Shown here: positions 1-8,745 of the stretch, piece by piece
Numbering within the stretch: position 1 is the first letter of the stretch
Layout: every line of letters begins with the position of its first letter
Origin: CAVWDU01 sp963840725
GTDB taxonomy: Bacteria; Pseudomonadota; Gammaproteobacteria; Pseudomonadales; Halieaceae
Reading direction: 5' to 3'
Length of the DNA stretch: 64,000 bases
Assembly (NCBI GenBank): GCA_963840725.1
Contig: CAWIZY010000009.1
Coordinates: 868,001 to 932,000, forward strand
Position numbers and translations under genes: made by a program
Notes under the pieces: generated by a model
What the model was told of the DNA's origin: nothing
Database searches by the model: none
The model's input: only the letters and a program-made list of their open reading frames with translations

Positions 1-621
1 GCCAATGGCGGCACAGCCAGTGGCTACCTCCTCAATGCGGCTGAAGAGGGCGCAATCGAAGAGCGCATCGCGCAAATCGAAGCCGAGATCGGTGCGATTG
101 ATGTTGTCCTCTACAACCTGGGCGCGCAGATCGGCAACCGCTCTCTTGATGAGACCAGTCACAAGGCCTTTGAATTGGGCTGGCGTCTGGGAACCTACGG
201 CCTGTTCCGGGTGGCCAAGGCCCTTTGCCCACTGATGGAAGCGCGCGGTACAGGGGTTATCCTGGTGACGTCCGCTACCGCCGCGATGAGAGGCAATGCC
301 GGCCAGCACTCACACGCTGCGGCCATGGGTGGACGGCGCATGCTGTGCCAGTCTCTCAATGCACAGTATGCGAGCAAGGGTATTCATGTTGCCCATATAC
401 TGATTGATGGCGCCGTCGACGCCCCGGACACTTTAGGTCGTATGCTGGGCCCGGATGCGTTTCAGAAACTGCGGGAGGAGGCGGGCGGCGACAAAGACAG
501 TCTGATGCTGCCTGCTGAAATAGCCGAGACCTATTATTACATTGCCCATCAGCATCGCTCCGCCTGGACCCACGAACTGGACCTGCGCGCCTTCAGCGAT
601 CTCGCCTGGTGGAACCACTAA
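1..621 (+). CDS. Atypical short-chain dehydrogenase/reductase (5' partial)
   Basis: The gene enters from the left edge in frame 1 and ends at the TAA at 619-621, so about 206 C-terminal residues are visible. The fold markers of an SDR are present: an NLGA segment in place of the NAG motif, a VTSATAAMRGNAG strand that matches the Ser-containing active-site strand, and GIHVAHILIDGAVD after it. The catalytic Tyr-x3-Lys is not there: aligned by eye the Tyr position is His (in GQHSHAAAM) and the Lys position is Met. A subfamily of SDRs with a similar 'GIHVAHVVIDG' signature and no catalytic Tyr is common in proteobacteria; its reaction is not known to me. The next gene starts 25 bp downstream on the same strand, so both may be co-transcribed and act on the same, possibly aromatic, substrate. 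Confidence 0.82.
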   Translation, partial: ANGGTASGYLLNAAEEGAIEERIAQIEAEIGAIDVVLYNLGAQIGNRSLDETSHKAFELGWRLGTYGLFRVAKALCPLMEARGTGVILVTSATAAMRGNAGQHSHAAAMGGRRMLCQSLNAQYASKGIHVAHILIDGAVDAPDTLGRMLGPDAFQKLREEAGGDKDSLMLPAEIAETYYYIAHQHRSAWTHELDLRAFSDLAWWNH

Positions 622-646
622 TTTTAGCAACCGATAGGAACACCCC

Positions 647-1255
647 ATGCCAAAACTGGAATTTGTTTTCGACTTCGCCAGTCCCAATGCCTACTACTGC
701 TACCGGGTGCTACCCGAGATGCTGGAACGCACCGGTGCGGAGCTGGAGATCGTGCCCGTGCTGCTTGGCGGACTGTTCAAGATAACCGGGAATCAGGCAC
801 CATTTGTCGCCTTTGGGGGCGTTAAAGGCAAACTGGATTACGAAATGCTTGAGAGCAAGCGATTCGAGGAGAAGCACGGCATCGCTGACTTCGTTTTCAA
901 TAGTCACTTCCCTATGAACACCATAACCCTCATGCGAGGCCTGGTGGCAGCGCGAGAGCTGGGAGAAGAGGCGCCTTATATCGATGCGGTGCTGGCTGCA
1001 ATGTGGGAGCAGGGCAAGAAGATGGATGACCCGGAAGTGGTTGTTAGCGTCTGGCGCAAAGCCGGGCTGGACGCCGATGCTTTGATGGCGTTGATTCAGA
1101 CCGACCCCGTCAAGGAAACGCTCAAAAGGACCACCCAGGCGATGGCGGATCGCGGCAGTTTCGGTGTGCCAAGCTTCTTTGTGGGTGATGAGATGTTCTT
1201 CGGTAAAGAGCGCCTGGGGCAGGTTGAGGAAGCGCTGCTGAAAGCCGCTGTGTGA
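647..1255 (+). CDS. 2-hydroxychromene-2-carboxylate isomerase (DsbA/kappa-GST family)
   Basis: This 202-residue protein has the usual length and layout of HCCA isomerases: a thioredoxin-like N-terminus opening with EFVFDFASPNAYY, where the Ser of SPNAY is the glutathione-activating position, a helical insert, and the C-terminal GSFGVPSFFVGDEMFFGKERL block with the cis-Pro loop. Such glutathione-dependent cytoplasmic enzymes isomerise 2-hydroxychromene-2-carboxylate in naphthalene-type degradation, but many homologues sit outside such pathways and have unknown substrates. Here the only partner is the SDR upstream, so a detoxification or xenobiotic role is an inference. The ATG at 647 follows GATAGGAACACCCC, which holds a weak ribosome-binding site. 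Confidence 0.88.
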   Translation: MPKLEFVFDFASPNAYYCYRVLPEMLERTGAELEIVPVLLGGLFKITGNQAPFVAFGGVKGKLDYEMLESKRFEEKHGIADFVFNSHFPMNTITLMRGLVAARELGEEAPYIDAVLAAMWEQGKKMDDPEVVVSVWRKAGLDADALMALIQTDPVKETLKRTTQAMADRGSFGVPSFFVGDEMFFGKERLGQVEEALLKAAV

Positions 1256-1445
1256 GGGTATCCACGACCTGACTCACCCATGTTCATGATAGTCCTGTGC
1301 TGGGTCTGATTGGAAATCTCTCCTCTATGACAATGCAACCTTTGCTGTTAAACGCAGTTAATAGACACTTTGTCTCATCGGCCCCAATTTCCATTTTCAC
1401 GATGGCAAAATGAATCATCGAAAGGGAGTCGTGGGAAAAGAGTCA

Positions 1446-1562
1446 ATGAAATTATTATTTTTTCCACGCCGGGCCGGTGCCCTCGCAGGGTGCTTCGCCC
1501 TGTTACCGGTTGCTGGTGTTTTGGCAACCCACTCGATGGGAGAGGATGGGCAGTTGTGCTGA
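1446..1562 (+). CDS. Possible small exported peptide (38 aa)
   Basis: The gap 1256-1594 holds no long gene. It contains one short reading frame with secretion-like features: MKLLFFPRRAG at the start, a hydrophobic stretch ALAGCFALLPVAGVLA, then a short tail with a C-terminal Cys. A purine-rich GGGAAAAGAG lies just before the ATG. An LAGC-like string in the hydrophobic part could suggest a lipobox, but it sits mid-helix and too early to be convincing. No family is recognised, and it could be chance. Confidence 0.2.
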   Translation: MKLLFFPRRAGALAGCFALLPVAGVLATHSMGEDGQLC

Positions 1563-1594
1563 TTTAGTCTTGCTCTGTTCATCCCGGCCGAGCT

Positions 1595-2695
1595 TTAATC
1601 CACCCTGACAACGATCTTGCCGCGAGCGCGGCCAGTTTCTGAGTAGGCTATTGCCTGCGCAGTATCTTCCAGAGGAAATCTCCGATCGATTCGCGACGTC
1701 ATTTTTCCTTCTGTCATCAGCGTCGCCAATATGGCCAGGTCATCGCCGCTTAGCTGCGCTAATATGGACACCACTTCCTGCTTCATAAACGGCGATAGCA
1801 GCAATGCTTCGATGGCGCCGCTAAAGGGCCCTACCCAGTCTCCGGACGGGCCTCCCACCTGGACTAGACGACCAGTGGGTTTCATAACCTTGGCGTTATC
1901 CAGTAAAGAATGGTTACCCACCATGTCGAGAATCAGGTCGTAGCGCTCTTCACTCTCAGTATAATTTTCTTTTTTATAGTCGAATACATGGTCGGCTCCG
2001 AGGCTCAGCACCAATTCAACATTGCGGGTACTGTTCACACCATGCACCTCGGCGCCCATGGACTTGGCTATTTGTACCGCGTAGGTACCCACCCCGCCGG
2101 AAGCACCATTGATCAGAACTTTCTGGCCGGCTTGTAACTGGCCTTTGTCGCGCAGCGCCTGCAGCGCAGTAATGGCTGCCACGGGAACCGCGGCGGCCTC
2201 TTCGAAACTGACGCTGGCGGGCATCAGAGCAATGGAGCCCGTTTCCCTGCGCACGATGTATTCGGCGAAAGCACCATTAGCACCACCGAATACCCGATCA
2301 CCGGTTTTAAAACGGGTGACCTTTTCACCAACGGCTACCACCACACCGGCAAAATCCCTGCCCATGGAAGCGTTCTTGGGGGCGCCGATGCCCGTCATGA
2401 GTCGCATCACGAAGGGGGAGCCGCGCATAAAGTGCCAATCCAGCGGGTTGACGCCGGCGGCATGTACCTTTACCAGTACGTCGTCTTCGGCCGGCACAGG
2501 CATTGGAACATCAGTATGTTCCAGCACTTCTGGCCCCCCGTAGCACCGATAGACCACCGCCTTCATGGTCGATCCGGATGCAGCTTCGGGTGCAGGCGGG
2601 CAGTCGGCGGTATAGCCGATCAACAGGGCCACTGCTGAGAAAAATAAGAACAGGAACCCCAGAATACCGTTGGCAATTTTGTAACGACGTTTCAT
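1595..2695 (-). CDS. Membrane-anchored NAD(P)-dependent alcohol dehydrogenase / quinone oxidoreductase (MDR)
   Basis: This is a medium-chain dehydrogenase/reductase of about 366 residues. The catalytic part starts at MKAVVYRCYGGPEVLE, followed by a GroES-like domain (GVNPLDWHFMRG, GRDFAGVVVAVG) and a Rossmann domain with INGASGGVGTYAVQIA. It lacks the structural zinc Cys cluster, as expected for the quinone-oxidoreductase branch. Unusually, a hydrophobic helix (ILGFLFLFFSAVALLIGY) and a linker precede the enzyme, which predicts an inner-membrane anchor or signal peptide. The ATG at 2695 (MKRRYK) is chosen over the longer frame because a GGGA ribosome site precedes it and the helix then sits at the N-terminus. 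It is divergent from the UvrA-like gene and shares its upstream region, including the LexA-like box. Confidence 0.85.
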   Translation of the reverse strand: MKRRYKIANGILGFLFLFFSAVALLIGYTADCPPAPEAASGSTMKAVVYRCYGGPEVLEHTDVPMPVPAEDDVLVKVHAAGVNPLDWHFMRGSPFVMRLMTGIGAPKNASMGRDFAGVVVAVGEKVTRFKTGDRVFGGANGAFAEYIVRRETGSIALMPASVSFEEAAAVPVAAITALQALRDKGQLQAGQKVLINGASGGVGTYAVQIAKSMGAEVHGVNSTRNVELVLSLGADHVFDYKKENYTESEERYDLILDMVGNHSLLDNAKVMKPTGRLVQVGGPSGDWVGPFSGAIEALLLSPFMKQEVVSILAQLSGDDLAILATLMTEGKMTSRIDRRFPLEDTAQAIAYSETGRARGKIVVRVD

Positions 2696-2848
2696 GAACT
2701 CATTTCCCGGCATTGATTGCACAATGCGCCTATATTGAGTGCTGGATGACCGAATGTATAGGACCAAGAGGGTCCAGCAGGGCTTTCCCGCGTAAATAAT
2801 ACAGCGAGCGGCAGGTCTTTTTTACCTCCTGGACATTTAGTGTAATAT

Positions 2849-2864
2849 CTGTACAAACATACAG
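2849..2864. promoter_or_regulatory. LexA (SOS) box upstream of the tandem uvrA-like gene
   Basis: CTGTACAAACATACAG matches the gammaproteobacterial LexA operator pattern CTGT-N8-ACAG exactly. It lies 63 bp before the ATG at 2928. A plausible sigma70 promoter overlaps its left edge: TTTACC at 2821-2826, a 16-bp spacer, then TAATAT at 2843-2848, so bound LexA would block transcription start. SOS control of a UvrA-like DNA repair gene makes functional sense. The box could also influence the divergent gene that starts at 2695. No binding evidence exists here; the call rests on motif, position and gene function. Confidence 0.72.
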
Positions 2865-2927
2865 CAGTCTTCACTCCTTAAATTTGCCCCGGCCCATGCT
2901 GTGGCTGCAGCGGAACATCGAGCAGTT

Positions 2928-5900
2928 ATGCCCAAAGAATCGATAGTAATCAAAGGCGCACGTCAGCATAACCTGAAGAATCTTGACCTCGAATTACCCA
3001 CCAATGAGCTGATTGTCGTCACGGGTGTGAGTGGTTCGGGTAAGTCGACACTGGCGTTTGACACCATTTATGCCGAGGGTCAACGTCGGTATGTAGAAAC
3101 GTTTTCGGCCTATGCTCGCCAGTTTTTGGATCGCATGGATAAACCGGCCGTGGACAGCATCGAGGGCATTCCGCCAGCGATTGCCATTGATCAGAGCAAC
3201 CCGGTGCGCACCTCTCGATCTACTGTTGGCACCATGACGGAGTTGAATGACTACCTGAAACTGTTGTTCGCTCGATTGTCTAGGCTCTACTGCCGTGGCT
3301 GCGGACGTGAAGTCCGTTGCGACAGTGCCCAGAGCATCGTTGAGACACTCTACCGCGATCTACCGGGGGATGCGCCTCTGATGGTATGCCTGCCTATTAA
3401 AGTGCCGCATAACTTCAGCGAGGACGAGGTGTTACAACTGCTGAATCAGCAGGGCTATATCCGCGTGCACAAACGCTCCGGGACGGAAGTAGAGGTAGTG
3501 CAGGATCGCGTGAAACTTACCCGCGCCAATCGAGGCCGTCTCACAGAGGCTGTGGAGACGGCCCTGCACCACGGTGGCGAGCGGGTTCTGGTATATCCAC
3601 TGGATGCAAACCGGGAAGCCGGAGCGGCCCTGCGATTTTCAGCCCATCATCACTGTGCGCAATGTGATATCGATTATAGCGAACCAACAGCGGGCTTGTT
3701 TTCCTTTAATTCACCGATAGGTGCCTGCGCCAGCTGCAAGGGCTTTGGTCGTATCATTGGCGTGGATTTTGGGCTGGTTATCCCGGATGATCGCCTTTCG
3801 CTTAAAGAAGGGGCGATCAAGCCCTTCCAGACCCCGAGCAATCACGAGATACAAAAGGAGCTGCTGCGTCAGGCCAGGCGCCGCAAAGTACCGGTAGATA
3901 AACCCTGGAAACAGCTGAGCAAAAAGCACCAGAAATGGGTATTGGAGGGCGAAGGGCCCTGGGAGGACGGGCTGTGGTTTGGTGTGCGTGGTTTTTTTGA
4001 CTGGCTGGAAAGAAAGTCCTACAAGATGCATATCCGCGTGCTGTTGTCCAAATATCGCGCCTATACCCCCTGTGACAGCTGCGCCGGTGCGAGGCTGAAA
4101 ACCGATGCGCTGTGGTGGCGCATTGGTTCTCTCGACAATGCCAAGCTGGGGTTAAGGGGCACTGCGCGTTTTGTGCCCAAGGGAAGCACGTTGTCGAAAG
4201 CGCTTTTTGATCAAATACCTGGCTTGTGCATCGCCGATATCATGCGCCTGCCACTGGTGCAGTGCACCACGTTTTTTGTCGAGCTGCAGTTACCTGGCGC
4301 CCAGGATGAAGCGGCACAATTGCTGTTGAGCGAGATTCGCTCGCGCTTGAATTACCTGCTGGAGGTGGGGCTGGGGTATTTGAGCCTGGACCGGCAATCA
4401 CGCACCTTGAGTGGCGGCGAGGTACAGCGCATTAACCTGACCACAGCGCTGGGTACCTCACTGGTTAACACCCTGTTTGTGCTCGATGAACCGAGCATTG
4501 GATTGCACTCCCGTGATATTGACCGCCTGGTTACCGTACTACACCGCTTGCGTGATGCAGGCAATACACTACTGGTGGTGGAACATGACCCGCAGGTGAT
4601 ACTGGCGGCCGACCGCATTCTGGACATCGGGCCGGGGCCGGGCAAGCAGGGTGGAGAGATTAACTTCTTTGGCACGCCAGCGCAGCTGATGAAGAAAAAG
4701 CACTCACTAACGGCACAGTACTTAAGCGGCAGTAAGACCGTCTCGTCACCCGGAGTGCGCACAGCCGGGGTGGCTGAGGCCTTGCCACCGTATGACTCGA
4801 AGACCGGATACATAGAGATCGTTGAGGCCAGCCAGCATAATCTACAGGACGTGTCCGTCGCTATTCCGCTTCACCAACTGGTGTGCATCACCGGTGTCAG
4901 TGGCTCAGGCAAATCGACCCTGATGCGCGATGTACTCTACGCCGGCCTGCGCAGACACAAAGGCAAGGCCGGGGAGTCCCCGGGCGCCCATAAGGCGCTG
5001 TTGGGCCATGACTTAATCGATGATGTGGTGCTGGTGGATCAAAGCCCCATCGGGAAGACGACCCGATCTGTTCCGGCGACCTATGTCGGCGCATTCGATG
5101 CGATTCGCAAACTCTTTGTCGCTCACCCTGAGGCGAGAGCACGCGGTTACACACTGGGCACTTTCAGTTTCAATTCTGGCAAAGGCCGCTGCCCAAGCTG
5201 TTCGGGCAATGGCTTTGAACACGTGGAAATGCAATTCCTGAGCGATGTGTACTTGCGCTGTGCGGACTGTGACGGTACCCGCTATCGCGACGAAATACTG
5301 CAAATTAAGGTGTTGGGCGGTACGGTTGAAGATGGCGAGCGGCCAACGCAGCCGGCTCACCATGCCAGGTCTATCGCTGATGTTCTTGCATTGACCGTGG
5401 CAGAAGCGCTTCAGTTTTTCAGCGCCGAACCCGATGTACTGCGCGCCCTACAGCCGCTTGCAGATGTCGGCCTCGCTTATGTAGAGCTGGGCCAGGCCGT
5501 ACCCACCTTGAGTGGCGGAGAGTCACAGCGCTTGAAACTGGCCGGACATCTGGCCGAAAGCGCCAGCAGGCGAAGTAAGAAAACCGCCACAGCATTACCC
5601 CTGGGCACACTGTTTCTGTTTGACGAGCCGACCACTGGTCTGCACTTCGATGATATCGCCACCCTCATGCTGGCCTTTCGCCAGCTCATTGCCGCCGGCC
5701 ACTCACTGGTAGTGATTGAGCACAACCTGGATGTGATCCAGTGTGCCGACTGGTTGATCGATATCGGCCCGGAAGGGGGGCAGGGCGGCGGTACCCTGGT
5801 CGCGGCTGGCAGTCCAGGTGATGTGGCAGCCAACAGGGATTCACACACGGCGATCGCACTGCGCGACTATGCCCGGGCATTGGGATCAAAGCCCGCACTC

Positions 5901-8633
5901 AATCCTTCAAAAAGGCCGAAGCCCGGAGCGGCTGCAAGAGCGATACAGATTCACCACGCGCGCGAACACAACCTGAAGAATGTCGATATTACGATACCGC
6001 GTGACAAGTTTACCGTCATCTCCGGTGTCAGCGGCAGTGGTAAGAGCACAGTGGCCTTTGATATCGTCTTCGGCGAAGGGCAGCGACGTTATCTGGAGTC
6101 GCTCAATGCCTATGCGCGCCAGTTCGTGCAACCCGCCTCCCGCCCGGACGTGGATGCTATTCATGGCATACCGCCAACCGTGGCGATAGAACAACGCACG
6201 AGTCGAGGTGGCCGCAAGAGTACTGTCGCTACCCAGACGGAGATCTACCACTATTTACGATTGCTATACGTCAAGTTGGGGACTCAGCATTGTCCCGACT
6301 GCGAGGTGGCCATTGAGCCACAGACGATGGAGGCCATTCTCGCGAGAATCCTGAGTGACTATCGTGGCACTGAAGTCGCACTGCTGGCACCCATGGTAGT
6401 GGCCCGAAAGGGCATCTATAAGGAATTGGCCGAGTGGGCTGACGCCAAAGGGTATAAGCAACTACGGGTTGATGGTGAATATCTGCCAACGGCCGAATGG
6501 CCGGTGTTAGACCGGTACAAAGAACACGATATTGAATTACCGCTGGCACAGTGTGACATTCATCCCCGGCATGAGGGCACACTGAAGCTCGCACTGCAGC
6601 AGGCGCTGGAGTTGGGCAATGGTGTGGTTATCGTCGTGCCGCTGGAGGGTCGTGGCAAGAAGGTCGAGAAGACGGTTGGGAAGACGGTTGGGAAAAACAA
6701 TGGTAAAGAGGTTGGTAAAAAGGGCAGCAGCGGTAAGCGGCCCGTTGAGGCTTTGTTCTCTACCGAGCGAGCCTGCCCATCTTGTGGTCGCGGATTTGAT
6801 GAACTGGACCCGCGTTTATTTTCCTATAACTCCAAACACGGGTGGTGTCACAGCTGTTTCGGTACCGGGCAGGAAATAGCCGATTTCGATGCCGAGCAAA
6901 GCGGTGAAGAAGATCATTGGCTCGAAGCCGAACAACCGGATGGCGCGGAGGGCATTCTTCCCGAACAGGATTGCCGCCAGTGCCTGGGGCAGCGATTAAA
7001 TGAAACGGCGCTGTCGGTGAGCTTTCAAGGGCAGTCGATTGCGGAGATTGCGGCCTTATCGGTCGATGAGGCGGCCCATTGGTTGCAGAAACTGCATCTC
7101 ACGGGTCGGGACAAGGCCATTGGCCGTGATTTATTGACAGAACTGCAGGGCAGGCTGAGCTTTCTACAAAAAGTAGGCTTGAATTACCTGACGCTGGATC
7201 GCGCGGCCCCGACCTTAAGTGGTGGTGAAGCACAGCGAATACGCCTGGCCTCCCAGTTAGGGTCGAATTTGCAGGGGGTGTGCTACATCCTGGATGAACC
7301 CACCATCGGCTTGCATACGCGTGACAATCGACGTTTGATTGCGACCTTGAGAGATCTGCAAGCCCAGGGCAATACCGTACTGGTGGTCGAACACGACGAA
7401 GACACCTTGCGCGAAGCTGACTACCTGATCGATATGGGACCAGGTGCCGGCATTCACGGTGGCGAAGTCGTCGCTCACGGCAGCCTTGCCCAATTGAAAA
7501 AGAACAAACACTCATTGACCGGGCAGTTCATGGCCAGGCCCTTACGCCACCCGATAGCGGGATTACGCGATGACGAGCAACGCAGGCAATACCCGGCTGA
7601 AAAACTGCAGATTGTCGCGGCCGAAATGAACAACTTGAACAACCTGGATGTCGCCATTCCACTGCGCCGCTTAGTCAGCATCAGCGGCGTCAGTGGCAGC
7701 GGCAAAAGCACACTGATCCGATCAATTTTGCACCAGAGCTTACGCCGCGAAATTAACGTAAAACAGCCTGGGAAAAACAAGACAAGGAAACGGCGCTGGC
7801 ACGGCTGCGCGGATATTCAGGGGTGGCAGTCTATCACCCGTATCCTGGAAGTGGATCAAACACCGATTGGTAAAACGACCCGCTCTTGCCCCGCTACCTA
7901 TCTGGGTATCTGGGACACCATCCGTAAATTATTCGCCGAGACGATAGATGCCCGTCTGCGTGGTTACACCCCGGCGCGCTTCTCCTTCAATACCGGCGAC
8001 GGGCGCTGTGCTGCCTGCGGCGGCCACGGCATGGTAAAGGTAGAGATGAATTTTTTGCCAGACGTACGGGTGGCCTGCGAGGAGTGCAGAGGTTGGCGCT
8101 TTAATGACGAGACACTCTCTGTACGATACAAGGAAAAGCACATCGGTGAAGTATTGGCGATGAATATGGAGGAGGCCACTGAATTTTTCTCTGCCATCAG
8201 CTCTGTGCATCACGCCCTGCAATTACTACAGGATGTGGGTCTGGGCTACCTGACGTTGGGTCAACAGAGCCCAACGCTCAGTGGCGGGGAAGCGCAACGT
8301 CTCAAGTTGGTCACTGAACTGGCCAAGGCCAAACCCGGTGCTCGTGTCAAGCAACACACCTTGTACGTGCTGGACGAACCCACCGTAGGCCTGCACATGG
8401 CCGATGTGGAAAAGCTACTGCGTGTACTGCACCGACTGGTCAACAACGGCAATTCCGTGCTGGTGATCGAGCACAACCTTGACGTAATTGCAGAGTCCGA
8501 TTGGGTGATCGATATGGGGCCGGAAGGCGGCAGCGGCGGGGGCAAGGTGATTGCCCAGGGCAAGCCTGCAACTATTTGCAAACGAAAGCGTTCACACACC
8601 GGCAAGTATTTGCAGGAGTTGCTAAACGCTTAG
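2928..8633 (+). CDS. Double-length UvrA-like excinuclease ABC subunit A (tandem fusion)
   Basis: The product has about 1901 residues, twice a normal UvrA (about 940). Residues 1 to about 1005 and about 1006-1901 are each a near-complete UvrA. Every half has two Walker A motifs (GVSGSGKST near residues 33, 654, 1032 and 1585), ABC signatures LSGGE near 494, 860, 1429 and 1784, and D-loops DEPSIGLH, DEPTTGLH, DEPTIGLH and DEPTVGLH. CxxC zinc modules also persist in both halves, for example CAQC/CASC and CPSC/CADC in half one, CPSC/CHSC and CAAC/CEEC in half two. Standard UvrA is a damage-recognition dimer for nucleotide excision repair; this chain could be a covalent dimer equivalent. A Lys/Gly-rich insert near residues 1235-1260 is odd. 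The ATG at 2928 (MPKESIVIKGARQHNL) fits the family start better than the GTG at 2901. No uvrB or uvrC is nearby, and a separate normal uvrA is expected elsewhere. Confidence 0.93.
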   Translation: MPKESIVIKGARQHNLKNLDLELPTNELIVVTGVSGSGKSTLAFDTIYAEGQRRYVETFSAYARQFLDRMDKPAVDSIEGIPPAIAIDQSNPVRTSRSTVGTMTELNDYLKLLFARLSRLYCRGCGREVRCDSAQSIVETLYRDLPGDAPLMVCLPIKVPHNFSEDEVLQLLNQQGYIRVHKRSGTEVEVVQDRVKLTRANRGRLTEAVETALHHGGERVLVYPLDANREAGAALRFSAHHHCAQCDIDYSEPTAGLFSFNSPIGACASCKGFGRIIGVDFGLVIPDDRLSLKEGAIKPFQTPSNHEIQKELLRQARRRKVPVDKPWKQLSKKHQKWVLEGEGPWEDGLWFGVRGFFDWLERKSYKMHIRVLLSKYRAYTPCDSCAGARLKTDALWWRIGSLDNAKLGLRGTARFVPKGSTLSKALFDQIPGLCIADIMRLPLVQCTTFFVELQLPGAQDEAAQLLLSEIRSRLNYLLEVGLGYLSLDRQSRTLSGGEVQRINLTTALGTSLVNTLFVLDEPSIGLHSRDIDRLVTVLHRLRDAGNTLLVVEHDPQVILAADRILDIGPGPGKQGGEINFFGTPAQLMKKKHSLTAQYLSGSKTVSSPGVRTAGVAEALPPYDSKTGYIEIVEASQHNLQDVSVAIPLHQLVCITGVSGSGKSTLMRDVLYAGLRRHKGKAGESPGAHKALLGHDLIDDVVLVDQSPIGKTTRSVPATYVGAFDAIRKLFVAHPEARARGYTLGTFSFNSGKGRCPSCSGNGFEHVEMQFLSDVYLRCADCDGTRYRDEILQIKVLGGTVEDGERPTQPAHHARSIADVLALTVAEALQFFSAEPDVLRALQPLADVGLAYVELGQAVPTLSGGESQRLKLAGHLAESASRRSKKTATALPLGTLFLFDEPTTGLHFDDIATLMLAFRQLIAAGHSLVVIEHNLDVIQCADWLIDIGPEGGQGGGTLVAAGSPGDVAANRDSHTAIALRDYARALGSKPALNPSKRPKPGAAARAIQIHHAREHNLKNVDITIPRDKFTVISGVSGSGKSTVAFDIVFGEGQRRYLESLNAYARQFVQPASRPDVDAIHGIPPTVAIEQRTSRGGRKSTVATQTEIYHYLRLLYVKLGTQHCPDCEVAIEPQTMEAILARILSDYRGTEVALLAPMVVARKGIYKELAEWADAKGYKQLRVDGEYLPTAEWPVLDRYKEHDIELPLAQCDIHPRHEGTLKLALQQALELGNGVVIVVPLEGRGKKVEKTVGKTVGKNNGKEVGKKGSSGKRPVEALFSTERACPSCGRGFDELDPRLFSYNSKHGWCHSCFGTGQEIADFDAEQSGEEDHWLEAEQPDGAEGILPEQDCRQCLGQRLNETALSVSFQGQSIAEIAALSVDEAAHWLQKLHLTGRDKAIGRDLLTELQGRLSFLQKVGLNYLTLDRAAPTLSGGEAQRIRLASQLGSNLQGVCYILDEPTIGLHTRDNRRLIATLRDLQAQGNTVLVVEHDEDTLREADYLIDMGPGAGIHGGEVVAHGSLAQLKKNKHSLTGQFMARPLRHPIAGLRDDEQRRQYPAEKLQIVAAEMNNLNNLDVAIPLRRLVSISGVSGSGKSTLIRSILHQSLRREINVKQPGKNKTRKRRWHGCADIQGWQSITRILEVDQTPIGKTTRSCPATYLGIWDTIRKLFAETIDARLRGYTPARFSFNTGDGRCAACGGHGMVKVEMNFLPDVRVACEECRGWRFNDETLSVRYKEKHIGEVLAMNMEEATEFFSAISSVHHALQLLQDVGLGYLTLGQQSPTLSGGEAQRLKLVTELAKAKPGARVKQHTLYVLDEPTVGLHMADVEKLLRVLHRLVNNGNSVLVIEHNLDVIAESDWVIDMGPEGGSGGGKVIAQGKPATICKRKRSHTGKYLQELLNA

Positions 8634-8691
8634 GCCGTTCGTTGCCGTGTTCATTCACATGAAAGGCGAACAACCGGCGTTTCGCCGTCTC

Positions 8692-8715
8692 TCAGCGGCG
8701 GCCGCTACCCGCTGA
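8692..8715. terminator. Inverted repeat between convergent genes
   Basis: TCAGCGG and CCGCTGA form a 7-bp stem around a 10-nt loop in the gap between the convergent uvrA-like and DUF3604 genes. A smaller hairpin (CGGCG/CGCCG, 8675-8687) sits just before it. Neither has a T-tract, so this would be a weak or factor-dependent terminator at best. Confidence 0.3.
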
Positions 8716-8745
8716 ACATGTTGCTCCGCTATGGCTACCCCTCAT

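Noticed and set aside
7099..7515. Antisense frame within the UvrA-like gene
   Set aside because: It mirrors the strongly conserved ABC signature and D-loop region of the real gene and has no independent support.
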